From REEP01 sp964517265 (GTDB lineage Bacteria; Pseudomonadota; Alphaproteobacteria; Rhodospirillales; Defluviicoccaceae): a stretch of 64,000 bases of DNA. The position numbers and the translations under genes were made by a program. Location of the stretch: NCBI GenBank assembly GCA_964517265.1, contig CAZFBS010000001.1, positions 1 to 64,000 of the forward strand, in the 5' to 3' direction. Shown piece by piece: positions 54,904 through 63,611 of the stretch; positions within the stretch are counted from its first letter, which is position 1, and each line of letters begins with the position of its first letter. The notes under the pieces were generated by a model. That model was not told the origin of the DNA. It made no database searches and worked only from the letters and a program-made list of their open reading frames with translations.

Positions 54904-56559
54904 CTAGGCCTCCACCGAGCGCCCGCGGAGAGCGAACATGCCGCGCGGCCGTTTCTGGATGAACAGGATGATGGCAACCAGCACCACGATCTTGGCGAGC
55001 ACTGCGCCGGCATAGGGCTCCAGGAACTTGTTGACGAGCCCAAGACTGAGAGCGCCGACCAGCGTGCCCCACAGATTGCCGACGCCGCCGAACACGACAA
55101 CAAGAAAGCTGTCGATGATGTAGGACTGGCCGAGGTTGGGGCTGACGTTGTCGATCTGGCTGAGCGCCACGCCGGCGAGCCCAGCAATGCCGGAGCCGAG
55201 GGCGAATGTGTAGGCGTCGATCCATCCGGTCCGAATGCCCATTGCCGCCGCCATCGGCCGGTTCTGGGTAACCGCCCGCATGCGCAGGCCGAATGCCGTC
55301 TTGCGCATGACGAGGATCAACAGGGCGAAGACGGTAAGGCTGAAGACGATGATCCAGATCCGATTGTAGGTAAGAGTGAAGCCGCCGGCGACTTCGACCG
55401 CGCCGCTCATCCATGAAGGGTTGCCAACCTCCCGGTTGGACGGGCCAAAGAGGGTGCGGACCACCTGCTGCAGGATCAGGCTGAGGCCCCAGGTTGCCAA
55501 CAGGGTTTCCAGCGGGCGGCCATACAGGTGACGAATGATCCCGCGTTCGATCGCAATGCCGACAGCGGCCGCCACCACGAAGGCGGCCGGCACCGCCACC
55601 GCAAGCGAGTAATCGAAGGCCTCCGGTGCGTAACGGCGAAACTGCTCCTGGACGACGAACGTGGTGTAAGCGCCGAGCATCACCATCTCGCCGTGGGCCA
55701 TGTTGATCACTCCCATCACACCGAAGGTGATGGCAAGGCCGACAGCCGCCAGCAGCAGCACCGATCCCAGGCTTACCCCTTGAAACAGGTTGATAACAAA
55801 CCGCCACAGCGCAAGACGGCTTTCGATCTTGACCAATGCCTCTTCGGCGGCGTCCCGCACATCGGCATCGGCTTCAACGGGATTGCCTTGTGCATCCGAA
55901 AGGAGCACCCCCGCGACCAGCGCGCGCACATCCTGATCCGACGCACGGGACAGCACTTCAAGCGCCTGGATCCGCACCTCGGGATCGCTGGAGTGGATCA
56001 ACTGGATGGCGGCAAGGGCCTGCGCCATGCGTGCTTGCGCCTGCGAATCCGTCTCTCGCTCCAGCGCGGTCTGCAGTAGCGGCGCGATCTCCGCATCGTG
56101 GGCCTTGAATACGGCATCGGCAGCACGTAGGCGGGTGGCTGTATCGTCGCTGAGCAGGGTGAGCCCGCCGAGGGAGGCGCGGGTGACACTCCGCAGCCTG
56201 TTGTTGATGCGGATCGGGCTCACCTCGCTTTTGGCAACATCCTCCAGGTGTGTCTGGCTCAGCGGATCCTGGAGAGAGAGAACCCGGCCCCGCGATTGAC
56301 CGATGACAACCTTGCCGTCGGATTTTCGTTTGTAAAGGTCGCCACCGACAAAAGCCTCGAGAACAGGGATGACGGCAGGCTCCCCGCTGGCGGCGAGGCG
56401 CCTGACGGCGGCCGTTTTGTCCGCGAAGCTGCCAGTCGCCAAAGCCGCCACATCCGCTTCCGGCCCTTCGCTCGCCCAAGCGGATGCGGGGCTGGACAGG
56501 CTCAGCGCCAGCGTCAGGGCGCACCAGATCACGATCAGACGGGAGAACATCTGCGTCAT
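54904..56559 (-). CDS. urtB: Urea ABC transporter permease UrtB
   Basis: A 551-residue LivH-like permease. A signal-like N-terminus (FSRLIVIWCALTLALSLSSP) is followed by a roughly 220-residue extracytoplasmic helical-repeat domain (SQAQARMAQALAAIQLIHSSDPEVRIQALEVLSRASDQ in pieces) that is usual for UrtB but missing in LivH, then the membrane domain from about residue 260 (LAITFGVMGVINMAHGEMVMLGAY). ATG 56559 is selected as it starts the signal sequence. A hairpin lies in the gap to urtA. Confidence 0.95.
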   Translation of the reverse strand: MTQMFSRLIVIWCALTLALSLSSPASAWASEGPEADVAALATGSFADKTAAVRRLAASGEPAVIPVLEAFVGGDLYKRKSDGKVVIGQSRGRVLSLQDPLSQTHLEDVAKSEVSPIRINNRLRSVTRASLGGLTLLSDDTATRLRAADAVFKAHDAEIAPLLQTALERETDSQAQARMAQALAAIQLIHSSDPEVRIQALEVLSRASDQDVRALVAGVLLSDAQGNPVEADADVRDAAEEALVKIESRLALWRFVINLFQGVSLGSVLLLAAVGLAITFGVMGVINMAHGEMVMLGAYTTFVVQEQFRRYAPEAFDYSLAVAVPAAFVVAAAVGIAIERGIIRHLYGRPLETLLATWGLSLILQQVVRTLFGPSNREVGNPSWMSGAVEVAGGFTLTYNRIWIIVFSLTVFALLILVMRKTAFGLRMRAVTQNRPMAAAMGIRTGWIDAYTFALGSGIAGLAGVALSQIDNVSPNLGQSYIIDSFLVVVFGGVGNLWGTLVGALSLGLVNKFLEPYAGAVLAKIVVLVAIILFIQKRPRGMFALRGRSVEA

Positions 56560-56605
56560 CGCATCCGACGAAAGTTGATACCAAAGGTCGCGCTGTTTTA
56601 ATTCT

Positions 56606-56638
56606 GGCCAGGGCCCCCCAAACAGGTGCGCCCTGGCC
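56606..56638 (-). other. 9-bp hairpin in the urtA-urtB gap
   Basis: GGCCAGGGC (56606-56614) and GCCCTGGCC (56630-56638) form a perfect stem with a 15-base loop. There is no T-run on the transcribed minus strand, so it is not a classic terminator. It probably stabilises or partly terminates the urtA message, giving more binding protein than permease, as often seen in ABC operons; this function is inferred. Confidence 0.7.
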
Positions 56639-56657
56639 CTTGTTTGTCTCTGCGGGG

Positions 56658-57956
56658 TTAAAGGCCTGCTGGCGTGGCGCTGGCGAACCTCGGCTCCTCG
56701 CAATTGCCGCAAACCCATGGGAAGGTCCAATCAGCCGTCAGCTTGGCGCTTTCCGGAATGTAATCGGACCAGGCATCACCGATCACGTCCTCATCTGTCT
56801 GCCAGACGATCTGGAACTGGCCGCCCGGTTCAATCTCGCCGATGAGGACAGGCTTGGAGAGGTGGTGATTGGTATTCATCACCGCCTCACCCCCGCTCAG
56901 GTTCTTGACCTTCTGGCCGTACATCGCCTGCCGTACGGCATCGACGTCGGTTGTTCCTGCCTGCTCGACGGCCTGTACCCACATGTTGAAGCCGATGTAG
57001 TGCGCCTCCATCGGATCATTGGTCACGCGTTTTTCGTTGTCGATGAACGCATGCCACTTGGCGATGAATTCCTCGTTCTCCGGCGAGTCGACGCTCATGA
57101 AGTAGTTCCATGCCGCCAGATGACCGACGAGAGGTGTGGTGTCGAGACCCGCCAGTTCCTCTTCGCCGACCGAGAAGGCGACGACCGGGATGTCCTCGGC
57201 GCTGATGCCCTGGTTAGCAAGTTCCTTGTAAAATGGGACGTTGGCATCGCCGTTGATGGTGGAGATCACAGCGGTGCGTTTGCCGGCCGCGCCGAACTGC
57301 TTCACATCGGCGACGATCGTCTGCCAATCGGAATGGCCGAACGGGGTGTAGTTTTCCAAGATGTCGCTATCGGAGACCCCGTTTGAGTTAAGGAACGCGC
57401 GCAGAATCTTGTTAGTGGTTCTGGGATACACGTAGTCCGTGCCAAGCAGAACCCACCGTTCGGCGCCTCCACCTTCTTCGCTTATCAGGTACTCCACAGC
57501 CGGGATCGCCTGCTGATTCGGTGCAGCGCCCGTATAAAATACGTTCCGAGAACTTTCTTCGCCTTCGTACTGCACCGGATAAAACAAAAGGCTGTTCAAT
57601 TCTTCGAACACGGGAAGAACAGACTTGCGCGAGACCGATGTCCAGCATCCGAAGACGACATCAACTTTGTCTTTTTGAATGAGTTCTCTTGCTTTCTCGG
57701 CAAACAGCGGCCAGTTTGACGCGGGATCAACAACGACTGCTTCAAGTTTTTTACCCAGCACTCCCCCCTTTTTGTTCTGATCTTCGATCAACATCAGCAT
57801 GACATCTTTCAGTGTCGTCTCGCTGATCGCCATGGTTCCGGACAGCGAGTGAAGGATACCCACCTTGATTGTCTCTGCCGCTTGCGCTGCGCCGTGAGGT
57901 GTCAGCGTGACCGCAAGGGCGCCGACCGCAGCCAACATACGAAGACTTTTTTTCAT
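56658..57956 (-). CDS. urtA: Urea ABC transporter substrate-binding protein UrtA
   Basis: A 432-residue periplasmic binding protein of the urea importer. The signal peptide (KKSLRMLAAVGALAVTLTPHGAAQAAE) is followed by KVGILHSLSGTMAISETTLKDVMLMLIED and the pocket motifs FGCWTSVSRKSVLPVFEE and FYPVQYEGEESSRNVFYTGAAPNQQ, both typical of UrtA. A sigma-54 type promoter lies 48 bases upstream at 58004-58019. It is the first gene of the operon that runs to ureG. Confidence 0.97.
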   Translation of the reverse strand: MKKSLRMLAAVGALAVTLTPHGAAQAAETIKVGILHSLSGTMAISETTLKDVMLMLIEDQNKKGGVLGKKLEAVVVDPASNWPLFAEKARELIQKDKVDVVFGCWTSVSRKSVLPVFEELNSLLFYPVQYEGEESSRNVFYTGAAPNQQAIPAVEYLISEEGGGAERWVLLGTDYVYPRTTNKILRAFLNSNGVSDSDILENYTPFGHSDWQTIVADVKQFGAAGKRTAVISTINGDANVPFYKELANQGISAEDIPVVAFSVGEEELAGLDTTPLVGHLAAWNYFMSVDSPENEEFIAKWHAFIDNEKRVTNDPMEAHYIGFNMWVQAVEQAGTTDVDAVRQAMYGQKVKNLSGGEAVMNTNHHLSKPVLIGEIEPGGQFQIVWQTDEDVIGDAWSDYIPESAKLTADWTFPWVCGNCEEPRFASATPAGL

Positions 57957-58380
57957 TCTTTGCTACTCCCCTCGGGGCTGATGATGAAACGCGGCTTACA
58001 GGAAGCAATACTCGGGCCACGCCTGTACTGGGTTCGAGGGCCAACGTATCAAACAGAGGGGTTTCAAGATGCTAGCGCCTGAGACGCGTTAGGATATCGG
58101 CCCAGTGGCAATTACCTAAGGTCGTGAACATCATGGACCGGGAACCTTAGCGCCTAAACTTACGCCAGCTCCGAGCGAAATGCCTAAAAAAAAAGCAAAG
58201 CGTGTAGTGCTGTCGACACGTTGTGCGGCACCCCTATCGGATTCCGGTAGGAAGGGGCTTGGAACGCGAGATATTGATCTTATTTTATAATAATCGTCGC
58301 AGACGGCCGGGAGCGACTACGACAAGCAATTGACGTTCGCCGATCAACCAACGGCCGCGGAACGAGGGGCCTGAACGAAA
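57957..58380. other. Control region upstream of urtA
   Basis: This 424-base gap contains the sigma-54 type promoter (58004-58019), an inverted repeat CGTGT/ACACG (58201-58205 and 58216-58220) near GTGC-rich sequence that might bind an enhancer protein, a run of nine A (58187-58195) and an AT-rich stretch with TATAAT at 58286-58291. No convincing gene is seen. It is shared with the small plus-strand gene at 58381, so the two directions may be controlled here. Confidence 0.55.
58004..58019 (-). promoter_or_regulatory. Sigma-54 promoter of urtA operon
   Basis: On the minus strand the sequence TGGCCCGAGTATTGCT has GG and GC 10 bases apart, matching the RpoN consensus TGGCACG-N4-TTGCW in all but one key position. 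Transcription should start near 57993, about 37 bases before the urtA ATG. This indicates activation by an enhancer protein such as NtrC in nitrogen limitation, consistent with glnD in this window. Confidence 0.75.
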
Positions 58381-58587
58381 ATGCCGAAAGACATGCCCTT
58401 CACCATTGAGAAGGAGCGCGTAAGTTTGTCCGATGCCGGTCAATCCCGTTGTCGCTGGATCGAGAGTCGCCAGAGCTTTGGGCACTTTTTGATTTGTGGC
58501 CGACGGGTGCGTGTCGGATCCTCATACTGTACCGAGCATCATGTGCGGGTGTGGCGGGCGAGCCAAGATCGTCGGAACTCCTCTTGA
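58381..58587 (+). CDS. GcrA-like zinc-motif microprotein
   Basis: A 68-residue protein. It has cysteines in the arrangement SRCRWIES-(about 10)-FLICGRRVRVGSSYCTEHHVRVW, which resembles the C-terminal zinc-like region of the cell-cycle regulator GcrA (CRWP...FCG...PYCxEHH), but without the N-terminal DNA-binding part of GcrA. It may bind zinc and be a regulator fragment or a stand-alone family. ATG 58381 is preceded by GAGGGGCC about 10 bases upstream; ATG 58393 is also possible. Function is unknown. Confidence 0.5.
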   Translation: MPKDMPFTIEKERVSLSDAGQSRCRWIESRQSFGHFLICGRRVRVGSSYCTEHHVRVWRASQDRRNSS

Positions 58588-58605
58588 GGTGAGCATAGCG
58601 GAGAC

Positions 58606-59103
58606 TCACGGCAGTGGGTGCCCGTTGAGGGCCCAGAGCGCTCCATTAAGCGCCGCCGCGTAGCCTACCCAAAGCAGATACGGAACAAACAGGAGTGCTG
58701 CGGCGCGGCTGATTGCCCAGAACGCTCTGATCGTTGCGGCGATGGTGATCCACAGGATCAGAATCTCCAAAAAGGCTATGCCGATCCAACTCATTCCGAA
58801 AAAGAGGCCACTCCATACGAGGTTGAGCCCGAGCTGACCGATGAACAACAACAGCGTGGAGCCCCTTAGCGCTGCCCGCTGCCAAACCAACCAACCGGCA
58901 ACCGCCATCATGATGTAGAGGGCAGTCCAGACGGGCCCGAAGACCCAGTCAGGGGGAGCAAACGCGGGCTTCTCCAAGGTCTCGTACCACGTGCCGACGG
59001 TTGTCGAGGTAATGGCGCCACCAACCGCCATCACGCCAAGGCAGAGGACCAAAAAGGCCGCCAGAGCCCCAAAATTGCCGAGTGGGGCGGAATTCTGTCT
59101 CAT
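58606..59103 (-). CDS. tspO: TspO/MBR family protein
   Basis: A 165-residue, five-segment membrane protein of the TspO family (tryptophan-rich sensory protein). The motif KPAFAPPDWVFGPVWTALYIMM (about residues 46-66) and the tryptophan-rich C-terminus are diagnostic. TspO binds porphyrins and in Rhodobacter tunes pigment gene expression by oxygen; a role in porphyrin or stress handling is likely here but not shown. AGAGGC precedes the ATG. Confidence 0.94.
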   Translation of the reverse strand: MRQNSAPLGNFGALAAFLVLCLGVMAVGGAITSTTVGTWYETLEKPAFAPPDWVFGPVWTALYIMMAVAGWLVWQRAALRGSTLLLFIGQLGLNLVWSGLFFGMSWIGIAFLEILILWITIAATIRAFWAISRAAALLFVPYLLWVGYAAALNGALWALNGHPLP

Positions 59104-59224
59104 ATTGCCTCTTTTCTCTCCTCACCGCCTCATGCGCTGCGCGCGTACCAGATCCTTGAAATGTGTGGTAACGGCTCGTTAAGATATCCAGATATGCTGT
59201 ACCACCATCAATAAGTGACCCGAA

Positions 59225-59674
59225 ATGATGAAAGCATTCGTTTCCGTGATCTCCTTAGTGATATCACTGTTTGCTCCAAAGGCAATGGCCGCGCCCGATC
59301 CTGCTGTTGCCGCTCAACTGACCACGGACGATCGTCCAGCGATTGAGTTGGTGATTCGGGAACAACTGATGGCTTTTCGCAATGACGATGCGGAAGCGGC
59401 ATTTGCCCAGGCAGCGCCGAGCGTTCGCAGTAAGTTTTCTTCACCGGCCGCGTTTGTCGCGGCAGTGAGAGCCCATTATGCCGCCGTTTATCGTCCCCGC
59501 TGTGTAGAATTCGGCAAGCTCACAATGACGCCGGCGGGGCCAGTACAATCCGTATTCCTGATTGGGCCTGACAGTCTGTCGAGTCTCGCGTCGTTTCTGA
59601 TGGAACGACAACCCGATGGTGCTTGGAAAATCGCCGGCTGTTGCCTCGAAATCGACGGTGTGAGGGCGGCGTAG
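59225..59674 (+). CDS. DUF4864 exported protein
   Basis: A 149-residue protein of the DUF4864 family. A signal peptide (MKAFVSVISLVISLFAPKAMAA) is cleaved around residue 22. The mature part has IREQLMAFRNDDAEAAFAQAAPSVRSKF and ends FLMERQPDGAWKIAGCCLEID. Function is unknown; the fold resembles NTF2-like proteins. ATGATG at 59225 is the start. It is divergent from tspO across 121 bases. Confidence 0.88.
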   Translation: MMKAFVSVISLVISLFAPKAMAAPDPAVAAQLTTDDRPAIELVIREQLMAFRNDDAEAAFAQAAPSVRSKFSSPAAFVAAVRAHYAAVYRPRCVEFGKLTMTPAGPVQSVFLIGPDSLSSLASFLMERQPDGAWKIAGCCLEIDGVRAA

Positions 59675-59832
59675 GGCCGCTCATCTCTGCTGTATTCCGC
59701 TCCAGGTTGTCCTCGATTCCGTTGCATCTTGCCAGCTTGGATCTTGAGGCCGCCGAGTGGGCCCGCCTTCATGGCAAAAGCGAACCCACGGCGCCGTCCC
59801 TCTCCGTGACATGATGATCACAATCCCATTCA

Positions 59833-60579
59833 TCAAGCAGCAACCGCTGCGGTGGCTGCTCCGTTTGTAATTCCTGCCAGTCCTGGCTGGACTGCACGCG
59901 CGCCGGCAGGATCACGGAGGACATAACCCCGGCCCCACACCGTCTCGATGTAGCTTTCACCACCGGTGGCTGTTGCCAGTTTCTTTCTGAGTTTGCAGAT
60001 AAACACGTCGACGATTTTGAGCTCGGGCTCATCCATTCCCCCGTAAAGGTGGTTGAGAAACATTTCCTTGGTGAGGGTGGTTCCCTTGCGCAGGGAAAGC
60101 AATTCCAGCATGCCGTATTCTTTGCCGGTGAGATGCAGCGGTTTGCCACCAACTTCTGCGGAACGGGCCGCAACATCGACCGTGAGGTGGCCGGTCTGGA
60201 TGACCGAATGGGCATGGCCCTTGGAGCGGCGGACGATGGCATGGATGCGGGCCACCAGTTCCGCCTTGTTGAACGGCTTGGTCAGGTAATCGTCGGCGCC
60301 ACAGCTGAGAGCTTTCACCTTGCTCTCTGGCTGTGTGACGCTGGAGACGATCAGAACCGGGGTCTCAACGCGGGCCCGCCGGAGCTTGCGCAGAACCTCA
60401 AAACCATCGGTATCCGGCAGCATGAGGTCGAGCAGGATGATGTCATAGTCATAGAGCTTGCCGATTTCAAAGCCATCCTCGCCCTGATCAGCGGTATCCA
60501 CCACCATTCCTCCCGACTTCAACATCGCCTCGAGGGCCTGCGTCAGCACCACATCATTATCAATGAGAAGGACACGCAT
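59833..60579 (-). CDS. ctrA: Cell cycle response regulator CtrA
   Basis: The master OmpR-type response regulator of Alphaproteobacteria, which controls motility and in some species DNA replication. The 248-residue protein has the receiver domain with the phosphoacceptor D51 in IILLDLMLPDTDGFEV and K104 region (DDYLTKPFNKAEL), and the winged-helix output domain ending YIETVWGRGYVLRDP. The C-terminal tail is alanine-rich (AATAAVAA), as needed for ClpXP turnover in Caulobacter. It is divergent from fliI, a known partner in Rhodospirillales. A CtrA-like box lies just upstream at 60602-60619. Confidence 0.97.
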   Translation of the reverse strand: MRVLLIDNDVVLTQALEAMLKSGGMVVDTADQGEDGFEIGKLYDYDIILLDLMLPDTDGFEVLRKLRRARVETPVLIVSSVTQPESKVKALSCGADDYLTKPFNKAELVARIHAIVRRSKGHAHSVIQTGHLTVDVAARSAEVGGKPLHLTGKEYGMLELLSLRKGTTLTKEMFLNHLYGGMDEPELKIVDVFICKLRKKLATATGGESYIETVWGRGYVLRDPAGARAVQPGLAGITNGAATAAVAA

Positions 60580-60852
60580 ACTGCAATCTCCGCTGGTGTT
60601 CTTAATGGTCTTTAACCATGAATACGTGTATACCTGCTCCCCAGTTGGGTTGCAATTGGAAATTGCTTCATATCATAAAATACATCCTGAAATTGCAATC
60701 ACACCGATATAACCTTCTGAAAAAATTGGTTTCTCTATTGACGAGGCGATCATGCTTTTTCCTGGAATCGAAAATTTGCTCGCGCTTGGCGAGCACAACC
60801 CGTGAGGGAAACCTGCGTGCTCGCCAAGAGATTTAGGGACGACAGGCCGATT
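60580..60852. other. ctrA-fliI divergent control region
   Basis: This AT-rich 273-base gap contains the CtrA-like box and a cluster of related GCAATT/AATTGC words: GCAATT and AATTGC facing each other at 60652-60666, and GAAATTGC repeated at 60659-60666 and 60689-60696, exactly 30 bases apart. Such spacing puts sites on the same DNA face. No gene fits here except the disputed fliI N-terminus from GTG 60802. Confidence 0.5.
60602..60619. promoter_or_regulatory. CtrA-like binding site in the ctrA leader
   Basis: TTAA (60602-60605), 6 bases, then TTAACCAT (60612-60619). The canonical CtrA site is TTAA-N7-TTAAC, so the right half is perfect and the spacing one base short. It lies 23-40 bases upstream of the ctrA ATG, as expected for autoregulation. 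Confidence 0.5.
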
Positions 60853-62187
60853 ATGATCCAGGCTCTCATCAAGGAAATTGATCGGCTGCCGGACTTCGTG
60901 ATTCATGGTCGCATTACAGCGATCGTCGGCCTTCTTGTCGAAGTTGAAGGCTTGGAAGGCAGCCTCTCCATTGGAGATCATTGCCGCCTGATTGGCCGGC
61001 CAGGGCACGCAGTTTGTGCAGAAGTTGTTGGCGCGAAGGCGGGGCGCGTTCTCGTCATGCCGTTCGGACCTCTCAGCGGCATTGGTCTTGGCTGCCGGGT
61101 GGAGCCCAGCACTGGCGGGCCGATCATCTACCCACATGCCGGGTGGCTTGGGCGCGTCGTCAACGCGTTCGGCGCGCCGGTGGACGGCAAAGGACCGTTG
61201 TCTTGCGGCCCCGTTGCCTGCCAGATTCATGCCGCGCCGCCGCCCGCCCACGGCCGTCAACGGCTCGGCCCCAGGCTCGACCTCGGGGTTCGCGCGATCA
61301 ACGCGTTTCTGACATGTTGCCGAGGCCAGCGGATGGGCATCTTTGCCGGCTCCGGTGTCGGCAAATCGACCCTGATGTCGATGATGGCGCGGCGGTCAGA
61401 ACTCGATGTCACGGTGATTGGTCTTGTTGGTGAACGAGGCCGGGAGGCGCGCGAGTTCATTGAAGATGATCTCGGCGCCGAAGGCATGGCGCGCAGTATC
61501 GTGGTCGTCGCGACTTCCGACGAGCCGCCTCTCGTTCGTCGTCAGGCGGCCTACACGATGATGGCCATCGCCGAGTTCTTTTGCGCTGAGGGCCGAAATG
61601 TTCTTTGCCTGATGGACAGCGTCACTCGGTTTGCCATGGCTCAGCGTGAGATCGGGCTGTCCGCTGGCGAGCCGCCGGCAACCAAGGGATACACGCCATC
61701 CGTGTTTGCGGAGTTGCCGCGCCTTTTGGAACGTGCAGGGCCCGGACGCCAGGGCGAGGGCAGCATCACCGGTCTCTTTACGGTACTCGTCGAAGGGGAT
61801 GATCATAACGAGCCCATTGCCGATGCGGTCCGCGGAATTCTTGATGGCCACATCGTTCTTGAGCGAGCTATCGCAGAACGGGGACGCTTTCCGGCGATCA
61901 ATCTGTTGAAAAGCGTTTCTCGCGCGATGCCGGGGTGTAATACCTCGGAGCAGACGGCCATGGTCGCACAAGCCCGCCGCCTGCTTGCAACCTACGAGGA
62001 TATGGCGGAGTTGATCCGTCTTGGTGCCTACCGGCGCGGCACCGATCCGCAGGTTGACCAAGCGATCCGTGTCTATCCCGCCCTGGAGGCGTTCCTCCAC
62101 CAGAGCAAGACCGAGTTGACAACATTGGAGCAGGCTATTGCGTCCTTAAGGGACATCGTCGGCAGCGACTCCGACAGCGAGGGCTAG
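60853..62187 (+). CDS. fliI: Flagellar export ATPase FliI
   Basis: FliI energises export of flagellar proteins through the type III apparatus. The 444-residue protein has an N-terminal FliI/YscN domain, Walker A GSGVGKSTLMSM (about residue 162), ERGREAREFIEDD and MDSVTRFAMAQREIGLSAGEPPATKGYTPSVFA, all typical. The start is ATG 60853; GTG 60802 would add 17 residues. fliJ follows 6 bases later. Regulation by the adjacent ctrA is likely. Confidence 0.95.
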   Translation: MIQALIKEIDRLPDFVIHGRITAIVGLLVEVEGLEGSLSIGDHCRLIGRPGHAVCAEVVGAKAGRVLVMPFGPLSGIGLGCRVEPSTGGPIIYPHAGWLGRVVNAFGAPVDGKGPLSCGPVACQIHAAPPPAHGRQRLGPRLDLGVRAINAFLTCCRGQRMGIFAGSGVGKSTLMSMMARRSELDVTVIGLVGERGREAREFIEDDLGAEGMARSIVVVATSDEPPLVRRQAAYTMMAIAEFFCAEGRNVLCLMDSVTRFAMAQREIGLSAGEPPATKGYTPSVFAELPRLLERAGPGRQGEGSITGLFTVLVEGDDHNEPIADAVRGILDGHIVLERAIAERGRFPAINLLKSVSRAMPGCNTSEQTAMVAQARRLLATYEDMAELIRLGAYRRGTDPQVDQAIRVYPALEAFLHQSKTELTTLEQAIASLRDIVGSDSDSEG

Positions 62188-62193
62188 CATCCA

Positions 62194-62649
62194 GTGGCTG
62201 AGTTGCAGGGACTGATCCGGTTAGCCAAGGCCTCGGTTGACGACCGACAGCGCGCGCTTGCCGAGTTGCTTCGACAGGCTGAGGATCTTGCGCGGCAGTG
62301 TCTGAAGATCGCCAAAAACGTGGCACGCGAGGGGATGCTGGCGGGAAAAGGCAGTGAGGGGGAGAGCGTCCATTTCGGCCCTTTCGTCACGGCTGCCATC
62401 GCTCAGCGCCGCGAACTGGAAGCGTCGGCGCGTGCCGTCCAGGCTGCCATTGAGGCCGCGCGCGAAGCTCTTGCCGAGGATTATCGCCATCTTCGCGCAC
62501 TGGAACTGGCCAATGAGGCCCGCCTGCGCCGGAATGCCGAAGCCCGGGCCCGCCGGGAGCAGGATGCACTGGATGAACTGGCGCTCCAACGGCACCAGCG
62601 GGCCACGCGGGACCCGCAAACGTTGTGTGACGAACCCGCGGGCAGTTGA
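62194..62649 (+). CDS. fliJ: Flagellar export protein FliJ-like
   Basis: A 151-residue, highly charged coiled-coil protein. FliJ is the stalk/chaperone partner of FliI. Long heptad-like helices cover residues 1-50 and 70-135 (RRELEASARAVQAAIEAAREAL), with no conserved catalytic motif. Sequence in this family is poorly conserved, so the assignment depends mainly on place behind fliI and on the helix pattern. The start is GTG 62194. Confidence 0.75.
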   Translation: MAELQGLIRLAKASVDDRQRALAELLRQAEDLARQCLKIAKNVAREGMLAGKGSEGESVHFGPFVTAAIAQRRELEASARAVQAAIEAAREALAEDYRHLRALELANEARLRRNAEARARREQDALDELALQRHQRATRDPQTLCDEPAGS

Positions 62650-62724
62650 ACGTCAAGATACTTGTTGTTGCATGGCACAACGAACGAAGATGCAATTCGG
62701 CTTCGGGAACGGGAGGCGATTTCG

Positions 62725-63606
62725 ATGCGCGATGAGGCTGGACCATGCCGACAGCATCAGGTGTCGTCGACGGGAACGGGCACTTGTCTTTTGCTTCTCG
62801 TGATGGCGTGCTTGATTGCCGTGGTATTCCGGCCCCTCCCGGCGAGCGAGCCGGATCTGTTGCATGAAGAGATCGGTGTCGATTACGACGAACTGGTGGC
62901 TGGTGTTCAGGCCGCCTATGCAAAGGCTCGCTCGCGCACTTTGGAGGCCGCCCAGATCCTTTTCCCTGATGAAGGCGATGAATACGCGCCCGACGCCGTG
63001 GTCAGCGCAAAAACACTTTATGAAGACTCTCTCGCCCTTATTCGTGAAACCGAGACCGAGTACAGTCAAGCTTACGAAAAAATCCCCTTGCTGTTCGTTC
63101 AGCTTGACTACTTGGTTGTGAAGAACCTGAGCGGCATGGCGGCGATCTTTTCGTTGCAGGGCGACCTTGAGGCAGCCCATGAGATGCGGACAAAGCTTAT
63201 CCCGATGGCAGAAGAGAGCCGCGCGCGCATCGCCTTCGCCATCGAGCGCAATATCCTGCCCCAGTTCCAGGATCAATACGTGGAAATCGACGACAGCTTC
63301 CGTCAGTTGCTCGCGGAGTCTTACGTCTGGATGGGGGTCGATGCGGAGGCCGCTGGTGACATTGATGCCGCGCGGGTAAATTACGCCACTGCACTTGAGC
63401 TCAGCGATAACCGGGAAAGCGAGAAAGCTATCCGCGTCCTGTTGGAGAGAGTGGAATTTCTGCACCAGAGAACCGTGCTGACAGCGGGCGGTGAGAAATC
63501 GACGCCGCCTCCGGCCGAACATGGCGCTGAAGATCCTTCGCCTGCAACCCCGACCGCTGATAACGCCCCGGATGCACTGCCGGCCGGTCTCGGCTTGGAT
63601 CCGTAA
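62725..63606 (+). CDS. Unknown membrane-anchored helical protein next to fliJ
   Basis: A 293-residue protein not recognised. A short N-terminal cytoplasmic tail is followed by one hydrophobic segment (GTCLLLLVMACLIAVVFRPLP, about residues 21-40), then a helical domain (EEIGVDYDELVAGVQAAYAKARSRTLEAA, EAAGDIDAARVNYATALELSDN) that looks TPR-like, and a proline/alanine-rich C-terminal tail. ATG 62725 is picked because GGGAGG lies 8-9 bases upstream. It follows fliJ by 75 bases, so it may belong to the flagellar/ctrA locus, but the role is unknown. Confidence 0.65.
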   Translation: MRDEAGPCRQHQVSSTGTGTCLLLLVMACLIAVVFRPLPASEPDLLHEEIGVDYDELVAGVQAAYAKARSRTLEAAQILFPDEGDEYAPDAVVSAKTLYEDSLALIRETETEYSQAYEKIPLLFVQLDYLVVKNLSGMAAIFSLQGDLEAAHEMRTKLIPMAEESRARIAFAIERNILPQFQDQYVEIDDSFRQLLAESYVWMGVDAEAAGDIDAARVNYATALELSDNRESEKAIRVLLERVEFLHQRTVLTAGGEKSTPPPAEHGAEDPSPATPTADNAPDALPAGLGLDP

Positions 63607-63611
63607 CCCGT

